Shown here in pieces: positions 21,690 to 33,698 of a DNA stretch of 64,000 bases (positions are counted from its first letter, which is position 1; every line of letters begins with the position of its first letter). This DNA is from Siphonodentalium dalli (lineage: Eukaryota > Mollusca > Scaphopoda > Gadilida > Siphonodentaliidae). Made by a program: the position numbers and the translations under genes. The stretch covers positions 123,436,126-123,500,125 of the forward strand of contig CP136069.1 of NCBI GenBank assembly GCA_032622095.1. The letters are read 5' to 3'. The notes beneath the pieces are model-generated. The model was given only the letters and a program-made list of their open reading frames with translations, was not told where the DNA came from and did not search any database.

Positions 21690-22470
21690 GACAAAATGCC
21701 CAAAAGTGCCTAGAATGTTATTATTACTCTATATATCTTATATGAATGCACGACTGACTTTGAGGGTATATATGTTATGCACTGGCGGCTAGCTGATCCG
21801 ATTCGAGATTTGATTCGATATCAACATTGGCCTCCCGAATCCATATCGGATTTTGAATATGCGGAAAAGTGCCCTTATGCAGGGCCCTATGAACATAATC
21901 TATAAACTAGGTTATACTGGGTTATCAATGTTACAACTGACCAGGAAAGTATCAGTAACAATATCATTAATCATTCAACTATCGGATCTTACTGACTTGC
22001 AGCATCTGTATATAAAAATAGACTATTTGCACATGCAGATTGCACGATAATTGACTATGTGAAATACATTTAAGGTAGCACAACTGCAAGTCCAGGATCT
22101 ACGACATAATTTACTCGAATATGGCACCAAGATATCACGCCTGGCGATTTCAACATTGGCTTTTTTTATATTGTTCAAAGATATCATCAAGCTATTAGAC
22201 GATTCCCAACAAATCATCTCAGATAATGAAAAAAAAAACAGATCTATTTTTAAGGAGATATTGGTGAACATGAACACTTGTTTCTTCTCATATCGGCAGT
22301 CATATTTATACAAGATATATAAGGAGGTAGCAAAAATTTATACATATCTGACATATCTGATTCAGTATTTGGTTCAGTTAATTATATAGCTGAACAAAAT
22401 GATGAACACTCACTTCGATGTGTCAGACATCTTGCTGCCATTTTCAAATAAATTGTGACATAGGTTCCCA
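21690..22470. other. No feature seen
   Basis: AT-rich sequence; overlapping short frames near 22.0-22.4 kb have no recognised motif. CGATTCGAGATTTGATTCGA near 21800 resembles 49.77 kb. Confidence 0.35.
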
Positions 22471-22483
22471 GCCCTGAACTACG

Positions 22484-22870
22484 CAAGCTTGCATATGGTG
22501 TCTGTCATTTGCAGAATAAGGTCCCCAGAGGGTGAGTTTAGTGATGCTATCCTGCACAGCAGGCTAGCATCACGAAAATCACCCTCTGAGGATCAGATTG
22601 AATTTCTGCAGTTGAAGTTGGTGATGTTCACCCATTAGTCACCTCGATTATGCATTTTATTTTCTGCAAATTAGGAGATATAGGAACTTCCCAGAAGGGA
22701 AAACAGTAACTAAAATCAATGTTAATTTGAGACTATAGATAATCCCAGAAGATGATGCCTAAGCAGAATGGGTCCCCAGAGGGTGAATTTGGTGATGAGG
22801 GATAGCATCACTAAATTCATCCTCTGGGGACCTCATTCTGCAAATGACAGACACATTATTTGCAGACTTG
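22484..22870. mobile_element. hAT-type MITE (CAAGCCTG family) with exact 8-bp target duplication
   Basis: A 387-bp element from CAAGCTTGCATATGGTG to ATTTGCAGACTTG. It is flanked by identical GAACTACG at 22476-22483 and 22871-22878. The 8-bp duplication with short CA...TG inverted ends supports the hAT superfamily. It has the usual two sub-hairpins and the TTATGCATTTTATTTTCTGC middle. This copy defines the family boundaries used elsewhere. Confidence 0.88.
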
Positions 22871-22879
22871 GAACTACGT

Positions 22880-23720
22880 ATCATGAAGCTAATACATTAT
22901 GGTCCTTCTAGTTGGTTTTCATGCATATGGTGCATCATCTGCAATTTCTGCATTTAACACCAAATTTCGAACAAAAAAATTCTTCAATATGTCATTGAAT
23001 GCCAGCATCAGATGCAAGTATAGTGCTGTATCAAGAATGTTCGTGGAGCATTACCAGGTCAGGGAAATCCTGAAATCGAGGTTCTTCCAGACCATGGGCC
23101 AAAATACTCATGGCAAAAGGAGAAATACTCTAAACCAACAATGATACTAATAAAATGTTACACTATACACAGGGTCCAGGTAACTGATCACATGATCATG
23201 AACAACATCGATCGAGGTTTATATATATAGTACCTCCATTTCGGGATTTTCCTGCCCTGTTTACTTAGCTGTTTCTATCATTTACAACTGTGGAGACTAT
23301 CAAAGTATGAAGATACTGGAAATGGATCTATCATATAAAAGTAATTAATTAAAAACATTTACCCAGGGCACTTTAATTACGGAAATAATGCAGCATTCAA
23401 CTAATATTACCAATATTTCAGCCACACCAATCGTACTTTTTGAGAAAATACAATATTGCTATGCAGAATTGTAAATACTTACTTCTTAATTTGGCCAATG
23501 GGAATCGCTGACAATTTGGATATAAAATATATGGACATAACTACTTTATTCCCTATTGCCATTCAATCATCCAAACAGAGTGTTCCACGTCAGTTTAAGT
23601 AAATATGTTATTTCACTTCAAGCTCACTTCTTATTGAAAAGATTGAGCATCACCCTACCATGTCAGCAAATTTAAACAGCACAATAATACATACAAACAT
23701 AACAGAAGACCAAAAGTGTA
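22880..23720. other. No feature seen
   Basis: Non-repetitive within the window; an 81-codon frame at 22899-23144 has no recognisable motif. Confidence 0.35.
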
Positions 23721-23724
23721 TATA

Positions 23725-24148
23725 TGACCCGCCATATCAAATCCAGTCGTAAGTCGGGATTTTTTTACCCTGTGCCAATGCATTCTCTTATATATGCGAG
23801 TTGACCATAGGTCGCCTCGCATATATAAGAGAATGCATTGGCCTAACAATTTTTTATAATTTTTTTTAAATAAATGTTTCTTACAATTTTTAGGACATAA
23901 AATAAAAAACATCCATTACCCTGCAGGGAGCCCCACACATATATAGAAGCATATAGAAGAGTGTCGTCTGCTCATGTTTGTCTGGGGCTCTGTATGGGTG
24001 AAATTATAAAATTGTTAAAGAATACAAGACAAAATTATTAAAATTGTAAAAAATTGTTAGGCCAATGGTCGACTCGCATATATAAGAGAATGCATTGGCA
24101 CAGGGTAAAAGAATCCCGACTTATGACTGGATTTGATATGGCGGGTCA
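23725..24148. mobile_element. Palindromic MITE with TGACCCGCC ends
   Basis: Arms of roughly 90-100 bp are inverted copies: TGACCCGCCATATCAAATCC, then AAGTCGGGATT, then CCCTGTGCCAATGCATTCTC. The outer ends differ completely from the TTAACCCTTT ends of family A, yet the inner arm (CCAATGCATTCTCTTATATA TGCGAG) is the same. Confidence 0.75.
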
Positions 24149-24423
24149 CATATGGTAGTAAATCAAAGATGATTAACATACTATATTATGTCGAACATGC
24201 AGAAAATAGCAATTGATGCGCCAGATGCAACGTCATTTACCAATTTTTATATAAAATAATATTGCATGTACAGTGCATATATCCCAATATACATGTATAT
24301 GTATATAATAAAGTAATAGTAATACAGTGCTCCTGTTCCTATAAAAAATAACAGTATTTATAATCAGTACAGTGCAAATATTCCAATACAAAATCAAAGT
24401 CCATGCATTCTGATTAGCTGACA

Positions 24424-25990
24424 TTAACCTTTTCATGACCAGAGCTGCGCTGGCGCAACATTAACGACCCTGTGCCAATGCATTCTCTTATATATGCGAG
24501 TCGCCCATAGGTCATCTCACATATATAAGAGAATGCATTGGCCTAACAATTTGTTATCAATTTTTCTTTTATTCTTTAACAAAAAATTTCATTTTTTAAA
24601 TATTTTTTTCTTACATTATTTAACAATTTTATCATTTTTTTCTTACATTCTACAGGGGGGGGGGGGGGGGGGGGCGGAAAAAAACTGCGGGACACAACGT
24701 ACCGGGGGGTGGGGGTACCTAGGCGTAAAAAATTTACACGTATTTTTTTTCCTTATTCATTTAGGTGGGGGGGGGGGGGGGGGGGGGGGGTTGTTGGAAA
24801 ACATTTGCATGTAATTTTTTTCCAAATATGTATTTTCAGACTTACAACTTCAATTTTCTCTCATTTTATAGAATATGGATTAACCTTAATATCCAAATCA
24901 TATATACATGAGTAGTACAATCCACCTAAAACAATTTTGGATAACCACTGTCTTGGTTTACATGTGATATTGACCCCATTAACCCTCTTTAATAATGCCG
25001 ACTATGTCAGTGTCTACCAGTCGAATGCAGAATTCTACCCTGCGATCGCTTATCTGGCAAATTTTTACTGCAGAACTATCCCATGTATTAAACAATTTCT
25101 CCTCCAATGGTATCAGAAAACAGTTATATGCTGGTATCTCACTCATCTCATTTGCATATTTTTCAAAGTCGAGGTAATGACTAGTTGTCATTTTTTAAAG
25201 TGCATACAAAGCGATGCGATCACCAATATACATGTTTGTACATGTCATGACATCACGAGGTACAAATCTGCGTTCTACTGGTAGACAATGACCATTTTAG
25301 TCGTAATAATCTAAACTAAGTTACCAAGCACCTTCTCGTGAATTGTATGCTCCGGTGTTTTTTTCGGTTTCCGGTCAAACCGAGTTGTTGTGCGGCTGGG
25401 GTAGATTTGATTTTTCTGGGGGGGGGGGGGGGGCAAATGGTCAGTGGAAAAAAAATGCAGTTTTTGCTGTTTTTTTGGGGGGGGGGGGGGGGTACCCAAA
25501 CCGAAGAAAACAGTTTTTTCCACCCTGTGTCTGCAGTTTTTTTTCCGGCCCCTCCCTGCATTCTATAACAATTTTTAGCATTATTTCTTATACTCTTTAA
25601 CAATTTTATCATTTTTATCATTTTTTCGTACATTCTTTAACAATTTTATTATTTTTTTCGTACATTCTTTAACAATTTTATCATTTTTATAAGTGTTTTA
25701 TTTTTTCTTACATTTTTTAACAATTATTATAAAAAATAATACAAAATATGTTAGGTCAATGCATTCTCTTATATATGCGAGACAACCACTGGAGCATCCT
25801 GAAATTTTGCGAAAACCATGTGCCAATGAGTCTTGCATATATAAGAGAATACATTGGCCTAACAATAGTTACCTTGACCTTGTAAGCCAGTGAATTCTCT
25901 TGCATATGCGAGACTCGCATTTATAAGAGAATGCACTGGCACATGATCATTAATGTTGTGCCAGCACAGCTCCCATCATGAAAGGGTTAA
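24424..25990. mobile_element. piggyBac-type MITE family A, split by a nested insertion
   Basis: TTAACCTTTTCATGACCAGAGC at 24424 and the complement of GCTCCCATCATGAAAGGGTTAA ending at 25990 are the two ends. Between them lie family A hairpin arms (24474-24545 and 25755-25945), an expanded region of CATTCTTTAACAATTTTATC repeats, and the nested element 24653-25558. Confidence 0.7.
24653..25558. mobile_element. Nested hAT-like element with four long poly-G runs
   Basis: Starts CAGGGGG (24653) and ends CCCCTCCCTG (25558), flanked on both sides by CATTCTA (24646-24652 and 25559-25565). G runs lie at about 24655-24674, 24768-24790, 25418-25432 and 25478-25492. No transposase is encoded. The 7-bp match may be an 8-bp duplication with one change. 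Confidence 0.6.
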
Positions 25991-26870
25991 CATTGGGAGA
26001 AATAGTCTCCTTTCTTCAGCATAAACTGAAACTGACACTCCGGAATCGCAGCGTCAACAACAATTATGCCAATGGTATCAGGGACTAAATATTGCCTGGT
26101 ATCAACAAAAATAACAATATTATCTAAGAAATGATTGCTAAGCAGAGATGAAAGTGGTCCAATATTAAAAATCCCTGTAACTAGAAAATCCGTATATATG
26201 CAATGAATAATAATAAAACACCTGTTATTTTTTGCTATATTTGTAATTATCATAAAAATGACTTTCAACACTGACACCTTAAACTTGAAAGACAATAATT
26301 GAATAGAAAATATTTCTATCCATGAAAATGCTATAAAAATATTGATCCCCGAGTTTATGGAATTCCCTGAAAATTTCATCTGTGTTGCTAATTGTCTTCA
26401 ATTTATTGTGTAATATCATGGAGGTGGGATTGTGTGAACAGTAAAGTGATTAACATTACATGTGCTTCAAAAGCCTACTTGTAGAATAGTCCCGACATCA
26501 CTAACGTTTCATTTTCTATAACATGTATAGCTTTATAAGAAAAGACTTCTCTCCAGATATTTAGCTTATTTAAGCCAATCATGTACCCAATAATATATTT
26601 GCAAGACTCTTTGTTTATGCTATGTTTTATCGGTGAAACGTTAATGTAAAACACAATAATAAAGAGGTTTTGCAATTTCAAGGTTAAAAATTATGACTAC
26701 AATTAGTACTCTTCATCTTAAAATTTATGTTGGGCCCAAAATAAAATTGTTTCAAAAAATTGCAAAAACGACGAGTAGAATTATTGAACTTGACAAAGCA
26801 TGTCCAAACTGGCGCAGCGAGAATTTTGCTTTGTACGATCTACCATATTAAGCACACGGTTCACAATAAT
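25991..26870. other. No feature seen
   Basis: AT-rich; a 130-codon minus-strand frame at 25987-26379 has no recognisable motif and extends into the MITE end. Confidence 0.35.
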
Positions 26871-26871
26871 C

Positions 26872-27190
26872 TCCAAATCTGAGTTTAGCGTGCCTGTCAT
26901 TTGCAGAATGAGGTCACCAGAGGGTGAATTTAGTGATGCTATCCTGCATAGTTCCTGAATGGTGAATATTGTGATGTACACCCATTGGGAACCTCAATTA
27001 TGCAGTGTCGTCTACCAATTAGGGGATATAAAAGAAACTAAACTAAAAAAGAAATAGAATCTTGTGAAGAATTTTCTATAGAGATTTGATCATTAAGAAA
27101 CTTTCAGAGATGTGGCCTAAGCAGAATGAGGCCCTAAATTCACCCTCTAGGGACCTCATTTTGAAAATGAGAGTCACAGTGTTTACAATA
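26872..27190. mobile_element. hAT-type MITE (CAAGCCTG family), shortened copy
   Basis: CCAAATCTGAGTTTAGCGTG ... CTGTCATTTGCAGAATGAGG at the left and ACCTCATTTTGAAAATGAGA at the right. The sub-hairpins are reduced and the right terminus is lost before the minisatellite. Confidence 0.65.
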
Positions 27191-27216
27191 ATCTCCTATT
27201 TTATTCGGCATATTTC

Positions 27217-28705
27217 ACAGCTAATGGCTGTCTGTAGTTCATAGGTAATGGCTGTCTGTAGTTAATAGGTAATGGCTGTCTGTAGTTAATAGGTAATGGC
27301 TGTCTGTAGTTCATAGGTAATGGCTGTCTGTAGTTAATAGGTAATGACTGTCTGTAGTTCATAGGTAATGGCTGTCTGTAGTTCATAGGTAATGACTGTC
27401 TGTAGTTCATAGGTAATGGCTGTCTGTAGTTCATAGGTAATGGCTGTCTGTAGTTCATAGGTAATGGCTGTCTGTAGTTAATAGGTAATGGCTGTCTGTA
27501 GTTAATAGGTAATGGCTGTCTGTAGTTCATAGGTAATGGATGTCTGTAGTTCATAGGTAATGGCTGTCTGTAGTTCATAGGTAATGGCTGTCTGTAGTTC
27601 ATAGGTAATGGATGTCTGTAGTTCATAGGTAATGGCTGTCTGTAGTTCATAGGTAATGGCTGTCTGTAGTTCATAGGTAATGGCTGTCTGTAGTTCATAG
27701 GTAATGGCTGTCTGTAGTTAATAGGTAATGGCTGTCTGTAGTTAATAGGTAATGGCTGTCTGTAGTTCATAGGTAATGGATGTCTGTAGTTCATAGGTAA
27801 TGGCTGTCTGTAGTTCATAGGTAATGGCTGTCTGTAGTTCATAGGTAATGGATGTCTGTAGTTCATAGGTAATGGCTGTCTGTAGTTCATAGGTAATGGA
27901 TGTCTGTAGTTCATAGGTAATGGCTGTCTGTAGTTAATAGGTAATGGCTGTCTGTAGTTCATAGGTAATGGATGTCTGTAGTTCATAGGTAATGGCTGTC
28001 TGTAGTTCATAGGTAATGGCTGTCTGTAGTTAATAGGTAATGGCTGTCTGTAGTTCATAGGTAATGGCTGTCTGTAGTTAATAGGTAATGGCTGTCTGTA
28101 GTTCATAGGTAATGGCTGTCTGTAGTTCATAGGTAATGGCTGTCTGTAGTTCATAGGTAATGGCTGTCTGTAGTTAATAGGTAATGGCTGTCTGTAGTTA
28201 ATAGGTAATGGCTGTCTGTAGTTCATAGGTAATGGCTGTCTGTAGTTCATAGGTAATGGCTGTCTGTAGTTCATAGGTAATGGCTGTCTGTAGTTCATAG
28301 GTAATGGCTGTCTGTAGTTAATAGGTAATGGCCGTCTGTAGTTAATAGGTAATGGCTGTCTGTAGTTCATAGGTAATGGCTGTCTGTAGTTCATAGGTAA
28401 TGGCTGTCTGTAGTTCATAGGTAATGGATGTCTGTAGTTCATAGGTAATGGCTGTCTGTAGTTCATAGGTAATGGCTGTCTGTAGTTCATAGGTAATGGC
28501 TGTCTGTAGTTAATAGGTAATGGCTGTCTGTAGTTCATAGGTAATGGCTGTCTGTAGTTCATAGGTAATGGCTGTCTGTAGTTCATAGGTAATGGATGTC
28601 TGTAGTTCATAGGTAATGGCTGTCTGTAGTTCATAGGTAATGGATGTCTGTAGTTCATAGGTAATGGCTGTCTGTTGTAGTTCATAGGTAATGGCTGTAT
28701 GGTGC
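27217..28705. repeat. 24-bp minisatellite, about 62 copies, continuous minus-strand frame
   Basis: The unit is TGGCTGTCTGTAGTTCATAG GTAA, with two frequent variants (TTAATAG for TTCATAG; GATGTC for GCTGTC). Because 24 is a multiple of three, the minus strand is open for 494 codons (28685-27201), mainly MNYRQPLP with INYRQPLP and MNYRHPLP variants. Part of a second minus-strand frame is also open. Identical variant order recurs at 240 bp (compare 27481-27600 with 27721-27840), so ten-unit blocks have been copied. There is no splice context, signal peptide or non-repeat domain, so I treat the frame as a by-product. Confidence 0.95.
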
Positions 28706-28854
28706 AACAAACATAGTTGACAGCGTGCCTGTTGATCTAACAGAAGTTTTTGGTGCAAACCAAAGAAATTGACACCGTGTCCATAATGGCGGTGAGGGCT
28801 TCGTGGTCGAAGTTAGAATGCGCACATTACTTGGTGACCTGTTGATGTTATTGT

Positions 28855-29213
28855 CAAGCCTGCAAATAGTGTGCCTGTCATTTGCAGAATGAGGTCCCCA
28901 GAGGGTGAATTTAGTGATGCTATCCTGCATGACGAGCTTCTGTGGACCGCATTCTGCTTAGGCCTCATCTTTTGGTATCTATAGTCTCATTGTTTTTAGT
29001 TACTTTTTCCCTTCTGGGAAGTTTCTACATCCCCTAATTTCCAGAAGATAAAATGCACAATCGAGGTGGATAATGGATGAAGTTTCTATATCCCCAAATT
29101 TGCAGAAAATAAAATGCATAATCGAGGTGACTAATGGGTAAATATCACCAATTTCAACTGGGGAAATTCAATCTGATCCGAGGTCTCCCATAGCAGTTGA
29201 GGCCGAAACAGGC
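28855..29213. mobile_element. hAT-type MITE (CAAGCCTG family), right end missing
   Basis: CAAGCCTGCAAATAGTGTGC, the first sub-hairpin (partly deleted), and the middle with two consecutive AGTTTCTAYATCCCC...CAGAAGATAAAATGCA segments, then CCCATAGCAGTTGAGGCC. The second sub-hairpin is absent. Confidence 0.7.
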
Positions 29214-29222
29214 TAGGTAATA

Positions 29223-29481
29223 TTAACACTTTCATGACTGGAGCTTCCTGAAATGTTTAGAAAACCCTGTGCCAATGCATTCTAATATGTATGTGAGTCA
29301 CCCATAGGGCGCCTCGGAAATATCAGAGAATGCATTGGCCTAACAAAATTTACATTGATCTTGTAAGCCAGTGCATTCTCTTATATATGCAGGGTTCCCT
29401 ATGGAAGACTCACATATATAAGAGAATGCACTGGCACAGGGTCTTTAATGCTGAAAAGCAGCTCCCATCATGAATGGTTAA
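29223..29481. mobile_element. piggyBac-type MITE family A, full copy
   Basis: TTAACACTTTCATGACTGGAGC to the complement of GCTCCCATCATGAATGGTTAA, TTAA at both ends, with the alternating CCAATGCATTCT and AGAGAATGCACTGG arms. Confidence 0.8.
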
Positions 29482-30845
29482 CAGCTAACTGTGAGTTTAC
29501 AAAACCTCTCTGTTGTGTTTCACTTCTCCCTGATTTTACTGGGGAGAAAAGTCACTTTACTCTAATCCGTTCCTCTAACTTGCGGCCTGACAACAATACA
29601 CAAAAAGATGCATCTAAATTCATCACTCCATATCATCAGTAAAACAACAACTTGGTTTACATATATATTAAATATATAAGAATGCATAGTATGATGAGGA
29701 TAGTTTGCACAACTCTGGAAATTCTGAAAATATATGCATAAAAAATATGATTTCACATATAGATAAATAGAATGATCACTGAGATTGTACACCATAATAT
29801 GACAATAGTGTACAGCTTGTTTGGTAATTGTGTCAACATAGACAACAGTTCAGCAATGCTTCAGGGAGGCTTATTGGTGGGTTTTTCAATGTAATAATCC
29901 TCCTAGGATCGCCAGTAAAAGTTAATTATCCATTGTAAAATTCACCAGTAAAAATCCACAGCACAGCAAGTTTATCCCCTAATAAATTTTAATAAGAATA
30001 CATAAAACATTCATAAAAATTAACCAACCCAAAAACAAAGCCATTAAAAAAAAATAGTAAATACAAACTGACAGATTAACTAAAGACACATTAAGCCCTC
30101 AATCAAGGGTTTGAACTCAAATCTTGAAGACAAATGTTACTGTCTGTCTAAATTAAAGGTGCATGCCCAGTTTAAATGGATCAAAGTTAGTATTATAAAC
30201 AGGAAAGCCTACTCAAAAACTTGACAAGAGAGTTATTGTATACATGTGTATATATTTATAATCAAAATGAAGATAAATAATATTATTTTTTCGTAATATA
30301 ACCAACCACCTATAACTGGTAACCCAGAGATTTGGTCATTTGGATTATACAAGATGATTTGCGAAATGTGGCTTTAAATAACCTCCAAACAAAAAATCAA
30401 TCAAATCAAATAATATCAATAAAAACAACAGAACAAAACAATACTGCCATCGAAAGCAGCCATAAATGGAATGTCATTAATCCTTTCATAAATATCAAAT
30501 GAAAAAAATAAAATGAGTCAACACAAAAAAAAAGAAGACCATTTTAATACTAGTACTTGGTTGGCCAAATATTACCATTTCAGCCACTGGGCCTGGCTGT
30601 CAGTTGTATTGGTACTTAGTACCTCAAGGCAAAGGCAGAATCTTCAAGATTTCAATTTATGATCATGAATATTACTGGGGATAAAAATGTTGTGTTTTGT
30701 GATTCTTAGTGGTAAACCACTGATTTTTTGTCTTCGCTATCATGGCACTGAAAAACTCAATTTGCAACAAAAACCAGCGTGATTCAGTGTGTGGTTAATC
30801 ACAAATCATAAAACAATTATCATCTAATTCTTCTATTAGTTGTAT
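29482..30845. other. A-rich sequence without a feature
   Basis: Long stretches of low-complexity A-rich DNA (29.9-30.5 kb). No exon or transposon ends were recognised. Confidence 0.45.
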
Positions 30846-30849
30846 ATCC

Positions 30850-31170
30850 AGGCCTCAGAATATGGACATTTGCAGAATGAGGTCCCCAGAAGAGCAGACC
30901 TCATTCTGATTAGGCCTCATCTTCTCTGGAAACTATCTTTACTATTAAATTAACAAGTTTTATTTTTCTTTAGAAATGTCTTTGGAAAGTTTTTTTTTTT
31001 TTTAGTTTAGTTTCTCTAGATCCCCAAATTCGGCGACCACACAATGTATAATGGAGGTGCCCTGTGGGTGCACATCACCATCTTCACCATCTATGAACCT
31101 AACTAACATCACTAAATTCACCCTCCGGGGACCTCATTCTGCAAATGTCCAGCATCAAATTTTGAGGCCT
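30850..31170. mobile_element. Variant MITE with CAGGCCTCA ends
   Basis: Ends CAGGCCTCAGAATATGGACA and the complement of AATTTTGAGGCCTG enclose the CAAGCCTG family interior (GCAGAATGAGGTCCCCAGA, middle segment, TCCGGGGACCTCATTCTGC). The terminal bases differ from the main family, so this is a subfamily. The target duplication is unclear. Confidence 0.65.
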
Positions 31171-31228
31171 GTTTATCTTAGAATCATGCATAACATATTA
31201 AAGATGGACTCTCTCCTCCCAGCCTTAT

Positions 31229-31764
31229 TTAACCCTTTCCTTACTAAATGTTTTTTCCCCATTTAGACTCGTCCCGGCTCATATGAGAAACACTACGACG
31301 CTATCGCTCTGGAATGTGCCCTCCCATAAATACAAAGTAGGATATCAAAAATAATATGTTGTGATAATTTATTCCCACCAGAGATCGGCAGAATCTAGTC
31401 AAACTTGGCTCTTTGGACACAACACACAAATCACTTCAGCTTGCACTGTTCTATTTCAGTCCCGGTCAGAATTCTGACAGGAGATCCAAAATGGCACTGG
31501 TCCATACCAGTCTATAATAACAACATTCAAAGCAGAGCGATGGCAAGGTTTATAGTCTGTGGACCAGTCAATTTCCCATTGAGTAATAAAATTAAACTTA
31601 AACATTGGAATGGTCGATTATACATCTGGAGGAAATATAAGATGGCAGATAATACAAGTTCAGAAAGATGCCTAATCTTTTGTGGGAAATATTCAGATAA
31701 ACAGTTAAATTAACGTTTCCTAAGGAACTACTCGTCAATGAGTAATTAGTAAAGAAAGGGTTAA
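31229..31764. mobile_element. piggyBac-type MITE family C, full copy
   Basis: 536 bp bounded by TTAA, with ends TTAACCCTTTCCTTACTAAA and the complement of TTAGTAAAGAAAGGGTTAA. Another copy starts at 63943 and leaves the window. There is no transposase in this copy. Confidence 0.8.
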
Positions 31765-32845
31765 GGAGTGTTCAGGCGAAGCCATTGCGTCCACTATAAT
31801 GTGCATTGACAGGTTGTGTTGAAACTGTAATACATGTATAGGCAACACCACTAGGCGTTCCGATGGCTGCGATACAAATCTTACGTTGTATCCATTAATG
31901 TACCCAATGAAGGGAATCAATTTTCAACACAGCACATGCCCCAATGTATCATTACAAGGCATGAAAGCACATGCATCATGATGTTTCCTTAATGGCTGTT
32001 GTTTTCAATTGATCAAAGATGGCGACTTAGTCTATGAACAGAGGAAATTTGACATGTATTTGTGTGAATAAACATTTTGATGCTGAAATTCAACAGGTCT
32101 GGCATTATAATTAGTCAGGTTTAGCCACATATATGTGTAACTTGTTATGTGTGTTACCATTGCCAACGGAAGTCACCTGACTCAAGTGACCATTCCATCT
32201 CCATGTACATGGTCATGAAGACATTTACTGATTTCTTCTGACATTCCGACATTAACGATATTCCAATTAAAGTGGCTGACTTGACATATTCGACGTATTT
32301 GTGTGCTACACTGCCTAAACCGAGCAGCATTATTACTAGTATATAATATTCAATGCCACGAGAATGCGACAAAAACTTCTGACTGTTACTGTTTTACTAG
32401 TAATATTGTTTTTCTTAACTGTTATGGTTAGTTTGTATTTCTTATTAAATTGTTGCAGATCATTGATAAAATAGATATATATATATACATATAATAGGTA
32501 ATTTGCTTGTTTTGTTTTTTGGAAATACTCTAATAAGAAGTGGCTCCAAACAATATTGGTCGGGAAAAAAGTGGCAACATAAAATATAAAGTGGCTAAAA
32601 AAAATTATGCAAATGGCAAAAGTGTTGGCAACTGTGAATATTGTGCCCTGCTAAACCTGAATAATAGCGCAGAATTTGTCTATACTGTTCAGGTAAATTG
32701 GTCTGCAATAAATGTGTATTGCATTTATTTGAACATCAAACTTAAGGACGCAACACAGCCGTCTGAACACTGCTTCACAAAGAAAATAATTGAACCTAAA
32801 TTATCACATCCTGTATGTATGTGTAATACAAAAATACATTAAGAG
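31765..32845. other. Downstream of the TLCD4-like gene; likely 3' UTR included
   Basis: On the minus strand an AATAAA (complement of TTTATT at 32724-32729) lies about 120 bases after the stop at 32846 and is a candidate polyadenylation signal. The plus-strand 100-codon frame at 32540-32842 overlaps this region and shows no known motif. Confidence 0.4.
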
Positions 32846-33155
32846 TTATTCCATTTTAGAAACAACTCCATTTTTCTTCTCAGTAAAAATAATTTTTACA
32901 ACTTTTAATGACCCAATAGACATTCTATAAAACCAATATGTATTGAGGATATCTAAAATAAAACAGGAACTAAAAAGTACATTTTTAACAACACCAGTCT
33001 CCCAGAATGCCTGGAGTTGACTCGCTATCATGACTTTATGCCAAAACAATGGCATGCTGACAATTCTGCACAGGAAGAATACGAATGTCATGGTAAGACC
33101 GTTGGCAATAAAAGCACGACTTGATTTCTTGTACCCAAGCACATCAAGGAACCAC
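32846..33155 (-). CDS. TLCD4: TLCD4 (TMEM56)-like protein, last coding exon
   Basis: The exon begins after the acceptor TTTATTTCCAACAG (33156-33169). One base completes a split codon, then the frame reads WFLDVLGYKKSSRAFIANG, matching the WFFEALKYPKFSKAIVING stretch of animal TLCD4/TMEM56. It continues through two likely membrane helices (about TMTFVFFLCRIVSMPLFW and VLFSSCFILDILNTYWFY) to a short charged tail ending at a TAA-type stop at 32846. TLC-domain proteins are multi-pass membrane proteins; TLCD4 itself has no firmly established reaction. The split-codon phase requires an upstream exon ending two bases into a codon. The 45-kb exon does not, so an exon between is missing from my list. 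Confidence 0.9.
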
Positions 33156-33698
33156 CTGTTGGAAATAAAAGCAATACATTATCCCACTTTATAGTCATAA
33201 ACATATGCATATTTAAGTTTATTATTCATTTGGAGATCATATTCCACAAGTAAAAAACATGGGAACTTTTCAAGTTTTGACAGGGAACCTTATAAAGTTG
33301 AACAAATAACACAGGCTATATATTTCTTAGTTAATATTACCTGTTCCTTAATAATGTATTTCACTGTAGGTGAAGATCCCAACTCAAAATCTCACGATTT
33401 AAAAGTACTCAATCCAATCAGACATCCCCATATCATCAAGATACAACAACATTTCTTCAAAATACGCTTTTGTTATCAGAATCTATTTATTTCAATGAAA
33501 TAATGCCATTTCGATAGTGATTTTTCAGAAAGTGATTAAATTCATTAATCATATTTCAGTGGTTTATTTGCACGTTCAACATACCCAAACTACACGTATC
33601 TCCACACAAGCTCCGTACTGGTCACCATATTATCTAAAATGACCCATCAGTTATCTAAATTTGGCCCAACCCGATCAGTAGTGGCTGCCAATACTACC

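Noticed and set aside
24494-24915. Glycine-rich proteins from frames across poly-G
   Set aside because: The glycine runs are translations of homopolymer G tracts in a transposon.
27201-28685. 494-residue protein-coding gene
   Set aside because: The frame is the direct consequence of a 24-bp unit lacking minus-strand stops; part of another minus-strand frame is open as well, and no non-repeat domain or splice signals exist.
27217-28705. CRISPR array for the regular 24-bp repeat
   Set aside because: The repeats are contiguous with no unique spacers, there are no cas genes, and the genome is animal.
32540-32842. 100-codon plus-strand gene
   Set aside because: It lies opposite the probable 3' UTR of the TLCD4-like gene and shows no conserved motif.
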